Assembly (NCBI RefSeq): GCF_002223055.1
Contig: NZ_NKFL01000004.1
Span: 496,001-560,000, forward strand
Length of the DNA stretch: 64,000 nucleotides
Direction: 5' to 3'
Origin: Burkholderia sp. HI2500
GTDB lineage: Bacteria > Pseudomonadota > Gammaproteobacteria > Burkholderiales > Burkholderiaceae
Position numbers and translations under genes: made by a program. The notes beneath the pieces were generated by a model that worked only from the letters and a program-made list of their open reading frames with translations, ran no database searches and was not told where the DNA came from. Shown here piece after piece: positions 46,795-55,876 of this stretch. Within the stretch, counting starts at the first letter, position 1, and each line of letters opens with the position of its first letter.

Positions 46795-48171
46795 TCAGCG
46801 GATCGTGTTCAGCACGGCCTCGACTGCCTGGCCGATCGCGAGCAGCGCGTCGTCGCGGTGCGGTGCGGCCGCGAGCATCAGCCCGACCGGCGCCGCGTCG
46901 CGCGGATGGCAGGGCAGCGACAACGCGCACGCGTCGAGGAAGTTGAACGCGCTCGGATTGCGCAGGATCAGCGCGTTGGTGCGCGTGAAGGCATCGTCGT
47001 CCGCTTCGAGTTCGGCGATGCGCGGCGGCACGACCGGCACCGTCGGCGCGACGAGCGCATCGAAGCGCGACCAGACCGTGTGGGCCGCTTCGTCGAGCAT
47101 CGCCGTGCGCGCGGCGAGCAGGTCGAGATAGTCGGCCGCGCTCGCGGGTTCGCCCTTCAGGATCCGCGTGAGCACGCGCGGGTCGTACTGGTCGCGGTGC
47201 TTGGCGAGCAGCGGGCGATGCCACGCGTAGGCCTCGATCGGCGAGAAGCCGAAGCGGTTGACGTCCGGCAGCCGGTCGAGCGCGGGGAAGCGCACTTCCG
47301 TGACGATCGCGCCGGCGGCTTCGAGATGCTTGAGCGCGGCGTCGAGCGCGGCCGCGACGTCGGCATCGACGCCCTCCGTCACGTAGTTCGTCAGCACGCC
47401 GAGCCGCACGCCTTCGAGCGGCCGGGCGGCCGGCACGTGCGGTTCGAGGCCCGCGAGCATCCGGTCGACGAGCGCGCAGCAGGCGACCGTCAGGCCGATC
47501 GGGCCGAACGAGTCGAGCGTCGTCGACAGCGGCACGCCGCCTTGCGTCGGGATCCGGCTCGCGGTCGGCTTGAAGCCCGTCAGCCCGCACAGGGCGGCCG
47601 GAATGCGGATCGAGCCGCCCGTGTCGGTGCCGAGCGCGACGGCGGCCATCCCGTCGGCGACGGACGCGGCCGCGCCGGACGACGAACCGCCGGAAATGCG
47701 CGCGTCGCCCGGCACGTCGCGGTGGTACGGCGAGCGCGGATGGCCGAAGTGCGGATTCAGCCCGAGCCCCGAGAACGCGAACTCGCTCATGTTGGTGCGA
47801 CCGACCAGCACCGCGCCCGCGCGCTTGAGCCGCGCGACCGCGACCGCGTCGGTGCGCGCGGTCGGCGCGCCGTCGAGCACGCGCGAACCCGCGCGCGTCA
47901 CCTGACCCGCGACGTCGAACAGATCCTTGACCGACACCGGGATGCCCGCGAGCGGCGACAGCACGGTGCCCGCGGCGCGCCGCCGGTCGTGCGCGTCGGC
48001 GGCCGCGCGCGCGTTGTCGGCATCGACTTCGGTGAAGACGACCGCGCCCTGGCCCGACGGATCGGCGATCCGGTCGAGCGCTGTGTCGACGAGTGCGCGG
48101 CTCGTGGTCCGGCCGGCGGCGAGGTCGGCGGCGAGCTGGGCGAGCGGGGGGAAGGGCGTGAAAGTGGTCAT
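46795..48171 (-). CDS. Amidase (amidase-signature family)
   Basis: 458 residues. The catalytic Ser-cisSer-Lys triad is complete: K82 (SVKDLF), cis-Ser in GGSSSGAAASVADG (about 161-174) and nucleophile S187 (GTDTGGSIRIPA). Not GatA by context: no gatB or gatC nearby, and the paired GntR regulator points to catabolic use of an amide. Substrate unknown. Starts 7 bp after the GntR gene, so co-transcribed with it. Confidence 0.92.
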   Translation of the reverse strand: MTTFTPFPPLAQLAADLAAGRTTSRALVDTALDRIADPSGQGAVVFTEVDADNARAAADAHDRRRAAGTVLSPLAGIPVSVKDLFDVAGQVTRAGSRVLDGAPTARTDAVAVARLKRAGAVLVGRTNMSEFAFSGLGLNPHFGHPRSPYHRDVPGDARISGGSSSGAAASVADGMAAVALGTDTGGSIRIPAALCGLTGFKPTASRIPTQGGVPLSTTLDSFGPIGLTVACCALVDRMLAGLEPHVPAARPLEGVRLGVLTNYVTEGVDADVAAALDAALKHLEAAGAIVTEVRFPALDRLPDVNRFGFSPIEAYAWHRPLLAKHRDQYDPRVLTRILKGEPASAADYLDLLAARTAMLDEAAHTVWSRFDALVAPTVPVVPPRIAELEADDDAFTRTNALILRNPSAFNFLDACALSLPCHPRDAAPVGLMLAAAPHRDDALLAIGQAVEAVLNTIR

Positions 48172-48178
48172 GGGCGGC

Positions 48179-48859
48179 TCAGGGGCGAAGATGTTGAAGA
48201 AGCGTGGAGCGGAACGAATCGATATGACTTTCAACGGCCGCGCGTGCACCGGCGGCGTCGCGCGCGGACAGCCGATCGAACAGTTCGCGATGCTCATGCT
48301 GGACGTCGGCGAGATGGTGAGGTTCGGACAGCGTGACGAACCAGAAGCGCAGCGAGCGCTCATGCAGCCCGCGCAGGATGTCGGCGAGGACCGCATTGCG
48401 CGCGGCCGCGGCGATCGCCTGGTGGAATGCGCGGTCGAGTTCCATCATGCCTTCGACGTCGTGCGTGTCGACGCAGGCCTGCCCGTCGTCGAGCAGCGCG
48501 GCCAGGCGCGCGAGATCGTCAGGCGTTGCGTGGCGCGCGGCGAGTTCCGCGCAGTGTGCTTCGTTGATGCGCCGCACGTCGATCACCGCGACGATGTCGT
48601 CGAGCGACAGCGGCTGCACCATCAATCCCTTGCGCGGCATCACGGACAGCAGCCCTTCGAGCACGAGCCGATGCACGGCCTGGTGCACCGGCGTGCGGCC
48701 GATGCCGGTGCGGGCGACGAGGTCGGCTTCGTTGAGGGCGGCGCCGGGCTTCAGGCGCATCGTGATGATGTCGTGCTGGATCAGCGCATATGCGCGGTCG
48801 GCGAGGCTGGCCGTCGGTGCGGCCGGGTGCTCGTGGGTGACGTCGGCGAGGACATTCAT
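48179..48859 (-). CDS. GntR-family regulator, FCD subfamily
   Basis: 226 residues. N-terminal winged helix (LNEADLVARTGIGRTPVHQA, about residues 43-62) and C-terminal FCD all-helical effector domain (about 90-220; metal-binding-type residues D/H in MELDRAFHQAI and the VQHEHRELFDRLSA helix). ATG at 48859 chosen because the upstream frame runs into the promoter palindrome. It precedes the amidase by 7 bp and is probably its autoregulated controller. Confidence 0.92.
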   Translation of the reverse strand: MNVLADVTHEHPAAPTASLADRAYALIQHDIITMRLKPGAALNEADLVARTGIGRTPVHQAVHRLVLEGLLSVMPRKGLMVQPLSLDDIVAVIDVRRINEAHCAELAARHATPDDLARLAALLDDGQACVDTHDVEGMMELDRAFHQAIAAAARNAVLADILRGLHERSLRFWFVTLSEPHHLADVQHEHRELFDRLSARDAAGARAAVESHIDSFRSTLLQHLRP

Positions 48860-48932
48860 GCGGGGTGCGGCGCGGCGGCCGGACGGGGCGCGATCATGGC
48901 GCTGGCGGTCGGGAAGCGTGGACGATGCGTGG

Positions 48933-48961
48933 ATATTATTGTGATATATCACTGATGTCCA
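48933..48961 (-). promoter_or_regulatory. Promoter of the GntR-amidase operon
   Basis: On the minus strand TGGACA (48956-48961, one base from TTGACA), 17-bp spacer, TAATAT (48933-48938). The 12-bp palindrome GTGATATATCAC fills the middle of the spacer. Confidence 0.75.
48941..48952. promoter_or_regulatory. Candidate GntR operator
   Basis: Perfect palindrome GTGATATATCAC, 82 bp upstream of the regulator start, between the -35 and -10 elements. Size and symmetry suit an FCD-type GntR dimer; binding there would block RNA polymerase. Confidence 0.65.
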
Positions 48962-49033
48962 GTACCGGCGATGCCGCATCAGCCTGGCCGGCGCGCGGGC
49001 GGGAACGCTCCCCGACGCAGTTTGCCGTCGACT

Positions 49034-49059
49034 TGCAACAATATCGACAGGATGTTGCA
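49034..49059. repeat. Inverted repeat upstream of the PuuD-like gene
   Basis: TGCAACA (49034-49040) and TGTTGCA (49053-49059), centre-to-centre spacing 19 bp. It ends 4 bp before the -35 of the candidate promoter. The arms match those of the palindrome at 5131-5148 (GCAACA and TGTTGC), though the spacer differs. Confidence 0.55.
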
Positions 49060-49062
49060 GGT

Positions 49063-49092
49063 TTGCCGCTCGATCGTGCGCTGAAGCATAAT
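49063..49092 (+). promoter_or_regulatory. Candidate promoter of the PuuD-like gene
   Basis: TTGCCG (49063-49068), 18 bp, CATAAT (49087-49092); predicted start about 40 bp before the ATG at 49140. Confidence 0.45.
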
Positions 49093-49139
49093 GAATCTTC
49101 GTTTATCCATACGCGTGAGCGACGTACCAGACCATCGTC

Positions 49140-50333
49140 ATGAGCGAAAACACGCCTTCCCCGGCCGGTCTGCCCGGCACCTCCTCCGTTTCTTCCGATT
49201 CACCCCGTACCGATCCGGCGAAAGCGCCCGATGCGCCGGCCACCCAGGCCGCCGCGCAGAACGTCGCTGCCGACGGCGCGTCACCGGTTACGGCTGCATC
49301 CGAGCCGGGCGCGCCCGGGGCGACCGGCGCCGCCATCGATGGTGCGGCTGCTGCTGCCGCGCCGCCGAAGGCCGGCACGCCGCCACCCGGTTTCGGCGCG
49401 CAGCCTGATTTCGACACGCCGCGCCCGCCGCCCGCGAGCGCGCAGAATGCGCCGCCGGCCTATCTGAAGCAGAGCGACACGCCGTGGTCGGTATTTGGCC
49501 GGATCGTGGCCGCGCGCGCGCGCCGGCTGTTCGACCGTGCCGGCCAGCGCATCACGCAGCGCACGCTGCGCATCGGCGTGTCGGCGCGGATCTTCCATCC
49601 GGAACCGGGGGCGAAGGGGCTGAGAGGCAAGACGCTCCAGTACCTCGAGGAATCGATCGCGCACTGGGTCATGTCGCGCGACGTGCTCGTGTTCATGATT
49701 CCGACCGTCGGCCATCAGGGCATGATTCATCCGAGCAACATCCGCCTGCGCGACTACGCGAAGCATCTCGACGGCCTGCTGCTGCAGGGCGGCGCAGACG
49801 TATCGCCGCAAACCTATGCCGCGTCCGACGCCCGCCCCGAATGGCCGGGCGATCGCGTGCGCGACATGTACGAGCTCGAGCTGCTGCACGAGTTCGTCGA
49901 GTCCGGCAAACCCGTGCTCGGCGTGTGCCGCGGCTGCCAGCTGATCAACGTCGCGTTCGGCGGTTCGCTGTACCAGGACATCGCCACCGACGTGCCGACC
50001 GCGAATGCGCACGTGAGCGAGCATTACGACCAGCATCGTCACGCGATCCGCTTCCCGGATTCGTCGACGCTTGCGAGCATGTTCCCGGGGCGCAGCGAAG
50101 CGATCGTCAACTCGATCCACCATCAGGCGATCCGCGATCTCGGTCGCGATCTGAACATCGAGGCAGTGTCGGCCGGCGACGGGATCATCGAAGGCATTCG
50201 CCATCGCCGTTCGCCGTTCGTCGTCGGCGTGCAGTGGCACCCCGAGTTCCATCGGGCCGGCGGGTCGGAGCTGCTCGACTGCACGCCGCTGCTCGATGCA
50301 TTCCTGCGCGCGGCGCGCGAAACCCGCCTATAG
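49140..50333 (+). CDS. Gamma-glutamyl-gamma-aminobutyrate hydrolase-like class I amidotransferase (PuuD-like)
   Basis: 397 residues. The C-terminal part (from about residue 143) is a class I glutamine amidotransferase of the peptidase C26 group: GLLLQGGADVSPQ, nucleophile C263 in GVCRGCQLINVAFGG, and the catalytic His in GVQWHPEFH. In polyamine catabolism PuuD splits gamma-glutamyl-GABA into glutamate and GABA. The first about 130 residues are an Ala/Pro/Ser-rich, probably disordered extension absent from E. coli PuuD. There is no internal Met that would remove it. No puuABC genes nearby. Confidence 0.88.
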   Translation: MSENTPSPAGLPGTSSVSSDSPRTDPAKAPDAPATQAAAQNVAADGASPVTAASEPGAPGATGAAIDGAAAAAAPPKAGTPPPGFGAQPDFDTPRPPPASAQNAPPAYLKQSDTPWSVFGRIVAARARRLFDRAGQRITQRTLRIGVSARIFHPEPGAKGLRGKTLQYLEESIAHWVMSRDVLVFMIPTVGHQGMIHPSNIRLRDYAKHLDGLLLQGGADVSPQTYAASDARPEWPGDRVRDMYELELLHEFVESGKPVLGVCRGCQLINVAFGGSLYQDIATDVPTANAHVSEHYDQHRHAIRFPDSSTLASMFPGRSEAIVNSIHHQAIRDLGRDLNIEAVSAGDGIIEGIRHRRSPFVVGVQWHPEFHRAGGSELLDCTPLLDAFLRAARETRL

Positions 50334-50448
50334 CAAGCCGCATGCTTCGCGTCGTACGAAGGCCGGCCGCATCCCGACAAATTCGAGATGCGGCCGTTTC
50401 GTTTTGAACGATAATCGCGAGTCCCGATTCGTTCGCCGGAGTCTGACG

Positions 50449-51141
50449 TTGGCTTTCCGAAATTTTTCCCCTGCACGATGCGCCACGTGGATCGTTGCGC
50501 TGGCTGCCTGCGCGCAAGCGGGTGCGGCCTGGTCCGCCGACGCGACGGCGCCCGCCGCCGGAACGCGTCCGGCGGTCACGAGCCTGCGCGGCGACACGGC
50601 GGCATCCGCCACGGCGGCGCCGGATGCCTCCGCACAAGGCAACGTCGCCGAGCTGACGCAGATGCTGCACGACGGCCGGATCGTCGAGATGCGCACGACG
50701 TACAACGGCAGCTACGGTGCGAGCCTGATGTTCGACCCGCGCGAGATGACGTACTACGTCGCGCTGTTCCAGGACAAGCATTTGTGGCGCGTAATCCGGT
50801 CGCAGGAAAAGACCCGCGCGGAGATGGTGTACGCGAACTTCGTTCAGCAGACCGTACAACTCGCCGATATCGAGATCCGCCGCACCGAGCTGGAGGCGCA
50901 GAAGGCGTTTCTCGAGCGCGTGATCGCGCTGCAGGCGAATCGTGCGCAGCAGTTGCAGGCCGACTTGAGCGTTGCGCGCAGCCAGCAGGCTGAAGTCGCG
51001 CAGCGGCAGCGCTCGGCGCAGGAGCAGGCGCAGGCGCTGCAGGTCGAGAAGCGGGCTGCACAGGTGCAGCTGCGCGATCTGCAAGAGCAGGTGCGACAGC
51101 TCGAGAAGCAGACCGAGACGGGGCTGCCCGCGCACAAGTAA
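50449..51141 (+). CDS. DUF2968 exported coiled-coil protein
   Basis: 230 residues. The start is a TTG at 50449 with GGAG 8 nt upstream; no ATG or GTG gives a better N terminus. A signal peptide follows (RNFSPARCATWIVALAAC, cleavage near WSA). After a low-complexity stretch comes the conserved block VAELTQMLHDGRIVEMRTTY and then a long heptad-rich coiled coil (from about residue 130 to the end; many Gln, Glu, Arg). Periplasmic protein of unknown function. It follows the PuuD-like gene by about 115 bp and ends at a terminator. Confidence 0.8.
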   Translation: MAFRNFSPARCATWIVALAACAQAGAAWSADATAPAAGTRPAVTSLRGDTAASATAAPDASAQGNVAELTQMLHDGRIVEMRTTYNGSYGASLMFDPREMTYYVALFQDKHLWRVIRSQEKTRAEMVYANFVQQTVQLADIEIRRTELEAQKAFLERVIALQANRAQQLQADLSVARSQQAEVAQRQRSAQEQAQALQVEKRAAQVQLRDLQEQVRQLEKQTETGLPAHK

Positions 51142-51171
51142 CGAGTCGTCAGACGGGCGCAGAGACGAGCA

Positions 51172-51204
51172 AAACCCGGCGAAGCAGGCTTCGCCGGGTT
51201 TTTT
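51172..51204. terminator. Bidirectional terminator after the DUF2968 gene
   Basis: CCCGGCGAAG, CAGG loop, CTTCGCCGGG, then TTTTTT on the plus strand; the minus strand reads TTTT after the stem, so it can also serve the convergent gene. Confidence 0.92.
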
Positions 51205-51216
51205 ATGGCCGGGCCG

Positions 51217-52173
51217 TCAGCGCGCGAATGCGTCCGGCGTATCGGTCAGGCGGCGGTGGGACAGCTGCGCCGTCCAGTCCACACCGGTGGGGGGCGCGCG
51301 CGTGGCGCGGACAGGCTCGGTAGCGTGCAGCGCGCTCGCCATCGCGATCAGCGTGAGCGGATCATCGAGCGTGTCGCGCATGTCGCCGGTTGCACGCGGC
51401 AATGCGGCGAGCCGCTCGCGGGTGCGGGTGTCGACCGTGTTGTCGCGGATCGGCGGCCGTGTGGCCATCCGCATCACGGTTGGTGTTCGGACCGGCGCCG
51501 TCGCCATGCGCTTGCCGCTCGAACGAGGCGATGCGGCAGTGGCAGTGGCGGTCGGCGGCACGCCGGATGTTGCCTTTGGACGAAGCGATGCCGGAGGACG
51601 CGCGACCTGGTGCGTGGCCGGCAGTGGCTCGGCCGTTGTCGCGACAGGCGCGGCCATCTTGCGCTGCGGAGGCGCGCTCGTCGACGTACGCGGCTGAACC
51701 GCAGCGACCCGCACGGCCCCGGACGACGACGTAGCGTGATCCGGTACGTCACCTGCCGCGTGAATCGCGTAGGCAGGCCCGAACCCTGCAATCGGTTCAT
51801 ATGCGGCAATCAGCCAGCCGATGATGCCGAGCGCGCCGATACTCCAGCAGATCGCGTACTTCGCACGCCGGTCGCGAAAGCCGCCGGCGATACGGCGGGA
51901 GCACGGGGCCGCGGCGGCAGGCAGTGCCACCGGCGACCCGGCACGCGTCGGTGCCGACGCCGTGACGGACAGCGGCTTCCAGTGGCACGCGCGGTGCGGC
52001 CGGTCCACGTCGATGCAGGACGTCGTCAGTGTCGCGAGGCAGTGCTTGCCGGGCCGCGCACCGGGGGCGCCGCGGAAGGTCCAGTCGCGGCCGAGCGACG
52101 GCACGTGATCGAGCGGAGCGACGCGGGGGCGGGCGAGTGCGCCTGCAACGGGGACGAGGGGCGATGGGGTCAT
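51217..52173 (-). CDS. Hypothetical single-span membrane protein
   Basis: 318 residues if it starts at the ATG at 52173; the frame continues to another ATG at 52245. Neither has a clear ribosome site. One membrane helix ([20 protein letters not shown], in the middle) separates an N-terminal part of about 110 residues (with [20 protein letters not shown] and CIDVDRP) from a C-terminal Ala/Thr/Pro/Arg-rich tail. No family recognised. Composition of the tail is low complexity, so the exact extent is uncertain. Confidence 0.55.
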   Translation of the reverse strand: MTPSPLVPVAGALARPRVAPLDHVPSLGRDWTFRGAPGARPGKHCLATLTTSCIDVDRPHRACHWKPLSVTASAPTRAGSPVALPAAAAPCSRRIAGGFRDRRAKYAICWSIGALGIIGWLIAAYEPIAGFGPAYAIHAAGDVPDHATSSSGAVRVAAVQPRTSTSAPPQRKMAAPVATTAEPLPATHQVARPPASLRPKATSGVPPTATATAASPRSSGKRMATAPVRTPTVMRMATRPPIRDNTVDTRTRERLAALPRATGDMRDTLDDPLTLIAMASALHATEPVRATRAPPTGVDWTAQLSHRRLTDTPDAFAR

Positions 52174-52524
52174 GAGGGCGGTGCGCCATGCGACACGGGC
52201 AACCGTGCCGGTGCGGCGCGGATATGTCGTCGCAAATCGAGACATTGTCGTCAGCCGGCGAAGGCCGGTCGATCAGATCAATCTGATTTTTGCTGCCGTT
52301 TCGGGACGACTCGTACGAGGAGAGCGCCGCGACCGCACCGGCAGGGGCGACACAAGGCAAATGTCGGGTTGGCGTGGCATGATGCGCGAACCATGCCGGT
52401 GCGCGCGTCGTTGCGCGGTGCGCCGCTGGCGGGCAGCGATGCCCGTGCGCGCCGGCCCGGCGCCGCGTGCGTCGTCGGATCCATGCGGCGCGGATTCGCG
52501 CCATCCGAGCTGAGCGAGAAAAAC
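52174..52524. other. Intergenic region upstream of the second MHS permease
   Basis: About 350 bp, no supported gene. Contains a perfect inverted repeat ATCAGAT-CA-ATCTGAT (52272-52287) followed by TTTT on the plus strand, which may be an operator or a weak terminator. Confidence 0.4.
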
Positions 52525-53820
52525 ATGTCCACAGCGTCACACGCCATCGCGCAGGAATCGAAATTCCGCACCGTGTTCCGGGTCGTCAGCGGCAACTTCC
52601 TGGAAATGTACGATTTCATGGTCTACGGCTATTACGCGTCGGCCATCGCGAAAACCTACTTCCCGAGTGGCAACGCATTCGCGTCGCTGATGCTGTCGCT
52701 GTCGGTGTTCGGCGCTGGCTTCCTGATGCGGCCGGTCGGCGCGATCGTGCTCGGTGCGTACATCGACCATCACGGCCGCCGCAAAGGGCTGATCCTGACG
52801 CTCGGGCTGATGGCGATCGGCACGCTCGCGGTGGCCGCGATACCCGGCTATGCGACGATCGGCGTGCTCGCGCCGGTGCTCGTGCTGCTCGGCCGGCTGC
52901 TGCAGGGCTTCTCGGCGGGCGTCGAACTCGGCGGCGTGTCGGTCTACCTGTCGGAGATCGCGACGAAGGGGCACAAGGGGTTCTACACGTCGTGGCAGTC
53001 GGGCAGCCAGCAGGTGGCCGTCGTGTTCGCCGCGCTCGTCGGCGTGCTGCTGAACCGCGCACTGCCGGCCGAGGAGATGACCGCGTGGGGCTGGCGCATT
53101 CCGTTCCTGATCGGCTGCCTGATCGTGCCGTTCCTGTTCCTGATCCGTCGTTCGCTGAAGGAGACCGACGAGTTCCTCGCGAAGCGTCATCGTCCGACGA
53201 TGGGCGAGATCATGCGTTCGATGCTCGACAACTGGGGCATCGTGGTGGCGGGCATGGGGATGGTGATCATGACGACGGTGTCGTTCTACATGATCACCGC
53301 CTATACGCCGACGTTCGGCAAGGAAGTGCTGCACCTGTCGTCGCTCGATGCACTCGTCGTGACCGTCTGCGTGGGGATCTCCAATCTCGTATGGCTGCCG
53401 CTGTCCGGTGCGTTGTCCGACCGCATCGGTCGCCGCCCGGTGCTGATCGCGTTCACGGTGCTGACGCTGTTGACGGCCTACCCGGCCGTGCTGTGGCTCG
53501 TCGGCGATCCGTCGTTCCTGCGGCTGCTCGCGGTCGAGCTGTGGCTGTCGTTCCTGTACGCGTCGTACAACGGGGCGATGGTCGTCGCGCTGACCGAAGT
53601 GATGCCGGCCGACGTGCGCACGGCGGGTTTCTCGCTGGCATACAGCCTGGCGACGACGATCGGCGGCTTTACGCCCGCGATCTCGACGCTGCTGATTCAT
53701 CAGACCGGGAACAAGGCGGCGCCGGGGCTGTGGCTGAGCGTTGCCGCGATTTGCGGGCTGATCGCGACACTCGTGCTGTATCGCACGGCCGAGGCGCGCA
53801 ACCAGTACAAGGCGGCCTGA
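52525..53820 (+). CDS. MFS transporter, MHS family, citrate/tricarballylate-proton symporter type
   Basis: 431 residues, 12 predicted helices. [20 protein letters not shown] after the N terminus, [19 protein letters not shown] (loop 2-3), [20 protein letters not shown], and SDRIGRRPV (loop 8-9) are the motifs of the citrate and tricarballylate symporters (CitA/TcuC). It would bring in a tricarboxylate with protons. The start at 52525 follows GAGAAAAAC; the surrounding frame is open upstream only by chance. No tcuA or tcuB genes are beside it. Confidence 0.88.
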   Translation: MSTASHAIAQESKFRTVFRVVSGNFLEMYDFMVYGYYASAIAKTYFPSGNAFASLMLSLSVFGAGFLMRPVGAIVLGAYIDHHGRRKGLILTLGLMAIGTLAVAAIPGYATIGVLAPVLVLLGRLLQGFSAGVELGGVSVYLSEIATKGHKGFYTSWQSGSQQVAVVFAALVGVLLNRALPAEEMTAWGWRIPFLIGCLIVPFLFLIRRSLKETDEFLAKRHRPTMGEIMRSMLDNWGIVVAGMGMVIMTTVSFYMITAYTPTFGKEVLHLSSLDALVVTVCVGISNLVWLPLSGALSDRIGRRPVLIAFTVLTLLTAYPAVLWLVGDPSFLRLLAVELWLSFLYASYNGAMVVALTEVMPADVRTAGFSLAYSLATTIGGFTPAISTLLIHQTGNKAAPGLWLSVAAICGLIATLVLYRTAEARNQYKAA

Positions 53821-53865
53821 CCGGCAGCGGTATGACGCGCGGCGCCGGCCGCACACCATGCAATG

Positions 53866-53892
53866 AAAAAGGGAGCGCGGCGCGCTCCCTTT
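53866..53892. terminator. Bidirectional terminator between convergent genes
   Basis: GGGAGCGC, 3-nt loop, GCGCTCCC. The plus strand ends TTTG; the minus strand ends TTTTTC and is the better terminator, for the TPR gene. Confidence 0.85.
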
Positions 53893-53904
53893 GTTCGTCT
53901 GCGT

Positions 53905-55746
53905 TCAGGCTTCGCGCAGCATGCCGGCGACCGCGGCCGCCACGTCGTGCCATTCTCCCGGCGCGGGCTGGCGGGCGAGCCTGGCCTGCGGATACCACGG
54001 GCAGTCGTCGCCGGTGAACCAGCGCCAGTCGGGCGCGAACGGTAGCATCACCCACAGCGGCTTGCCGAGCGCGCCGGCCAGGTGCGCGACCGCCGTATCG
54101 ATCGTGACGACGCCGTCGAGCCGATCGATCAGCGCGGCCGTGTCGGCAAAGTCGTTCAGCCGGCCGTCGAGCCGATGCACGCGCGGATGCGCGTCGACGC
54201 GCGCGCGTTCGTCGTCGTCGAGTGCGGGCTGCAGCACGATCCAGTCGATGTCCGGCAGCGCGAGCAGCGGTGCGAGCGCGTCGAACGGCATCGAACGGTT
54301 TTCCTGCGCCTGCCGGCGCCCCGACCACGCAAGGCCGAACTTGCGCTTCGACTGGCCGCCGAGCGAGCCGCGAAAACGCCGGCCGGCGCCGTCGGGCGCG
54401 TCGAGGTAGCGCGAGCCCGCGACGATGTCCTCCTTCGTCTGAAGCCCGAGCAGGAACGGCAGGCTCATCAGCGTGCACGCGACATCCGCGGCAGGCGGTC
54501 TTGGCGCGCCCAGCGCGACGAGCGTCACGCGCCAGCGCGCCGCGGCCGGCGCCAGCAGCGTAACCAGTTCCGGCTGGACTTCGAGCACGACGCGCGCGCA
54601 GCGTGCGCGGGCGAGCGGCACGAAGCGGACGAACTGCAGCGTGTCGCCGAAGCCCTGTTCCGCGCGGATCAGCAGCGTGCGCGACGCGATCGGCTCGCCT
54701 TGCCAGCGCGGCAGCGTGCCGAGCGGCGTCGCGCCGGGGGTGTCGTGGCGCGCTTCGTAGGCGGGCAGGCCGCGCGTGAAGTCGCCGAGCGTCAGCAGCG
54801 TGACCGCGCGGTGCAGCCGTGCCAGCGTGAGATCGGGCGTGACGCGCAGAGCCTGGTCGAACGCGCGCAGCGCCATCTCGTGCGCACCGAGCGCGTGATG
54901 TGCGTTGCCGAGATTCAGCCAGGCCAGGCTGAACGACGGGTCGAGACCGACGGCACGCTCGTAGTAGGGCAGCGCGTCGCGGTGGCGGGCCTGCGCGCTC
55001 AGTGCGTTCGCGAGCCCGAACAGCGCGAGCGGAAACGGCGGATGCAGCGCGAGCGCGGCTTCGAACGCGGCGGCCGCCTCGGCATGCCGGCCGACCGCAT
55101 CGAACGTGTTGCCGAGATTGAAATGCGCGGCGACGAAGCGCGGCTGCGCGGCGATCGCGGCCTGGAAGTGCGCGATCGCGTCGTCGGCGCGGCCCATCGC
55201 GTTCAGCGCCATCGCGAGGTTGTTGTGCGCGCCCGCATGCCCGGGCCGCAGCTCGAGCGCGCGAAGGAACGCGGCGAGCGCGTCGTCGTGGCGGCCGAGC
55301 GCGTTCAGCGCGTTGCCGAGATTGTTGTGGATCGATGCATCGTCGGGCGTGAGCCGCAGCGCGCGGCCGAATGCATCGATCGCATCGTCGTGGCGCTGCA
55401 GCGCCGCATACGCGTTGCCGAGGTTGTAGTGCGCGAGCGGAAATTCGGGCGCGAGCGTCAGCGCGTTGCGAAAGCGGTCGACTGCTTCGTCGAGCCGGCC
55501 GAGCGCCTTCAGCGCGTTGCCGAGATTGAGCTGCAGCGCGGCATCGCCCGGCCGCAGCGCGACGGCGCGGCCGACGAGATCGGCCGCCTCGGCGTGCTGG
55601 CCCTGCTGGTGCCGTAGCACGCCGAACAGATGCAGCGCGTCGGCGTCGGCGGGATTGGAGGCGAGCGCGTTGCGATAGCCGTGCTCGGCCTCGGCGAGGC
55701 GGCCCGCGCGGTGTGCGGCATACGCCCGGTCGAATGCGGAATCCAT
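53905..55746 (-). CDS. TPR protein with a C-terminal glycosyltransferase-like domain
   Basis: 613 residues. At least nine tetratricopeptide repeats fill about residues 1-320 (typical units ALQLNLGNALKALGRLDEAV, AHYNLGNAYAALQRHDDAI, IHNNLGNALNALGRHDDAL). The C-terminal part (about 340-610) resembles GT9/OGT-like GT-B glycosyltransferase folds: LLIRAEQGFGDTLQFVRFVP, a KFGLAWSGR segment and VVTIDTAVAHLAGALGKP. This order (TPR plus GT-B) is that of O-GlcNAc-transferase-like proteins, though bacterial members of this type have unknown acceptors. ATG at 55746. No signal peptide. Confidence 0.82.
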   Translation of the reverse strand: MDSAFDRAYAAHRAGRLAEAEHGYRNALASNPADADALHLFGVLRHQQGQHAEAADLVGRAVALRPGDAALQLNLGNALKALGRLDEAVDRFRNALTLAPEFPLAHYNLGNAYAALQRHDDAIDAFGRALRLTPDDASIHNNLGNALNALGRHDDALAAFLRALELRPGHAGAHNNLAMALNAMGRADDAIAHFQAAIAAQPRFVAAHFNLGNTFDAVGRHAEAAAAFEAALALHPPFPLALFGLANALSAQARHRDALPYYERAVGLDPSFSLAWLNLGNAHHALGAHEMALRAFDQALRVTPDLTLARLHRAVTLLTLGDFTRGLPAYEARHDTPGATPLGTLPRWQGEPIASRTLLIRAEQGFGDTLQFVRFVPLARARCARVVLEVQPELVTLLAPAAARWRVTLVALGAPRPPAADVACTLMSLPFLLGLQTKEDIVAGSRYLDAPDGAGRRFRGSLGGQSKRKFGLAWSGRRQAQENRSMPFDALAPLLALPDIDWIVLQPALDDDERARVDAHPRVHRLDGRLNDFADTAALIDRLDGVVTIDTAVAHLAGALGKPLWVMLPFAPDWRWFTGDDCPWYPQARLARQPAPGEWHDVAAAVAGMLREA

Positions 55747-55876
55747 AACGCGAAAACTGGCGGAAAGCGCGTATTTTCCCACACCGCGCGATGATGCCGC
55801 GCGTCGGCCGATCGGCATATGGCCCCGTCACGCGGAGCGGCGTAGACTTGCAGGGTCGCGTGTCATCGAGGTTCTC

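Noticed and set aside
46795..48171. Amidase as GatA of the tRNA amidotransferase
   Set aside because: No gatB or gatC nearby and a GntR regulator is its operon partner.
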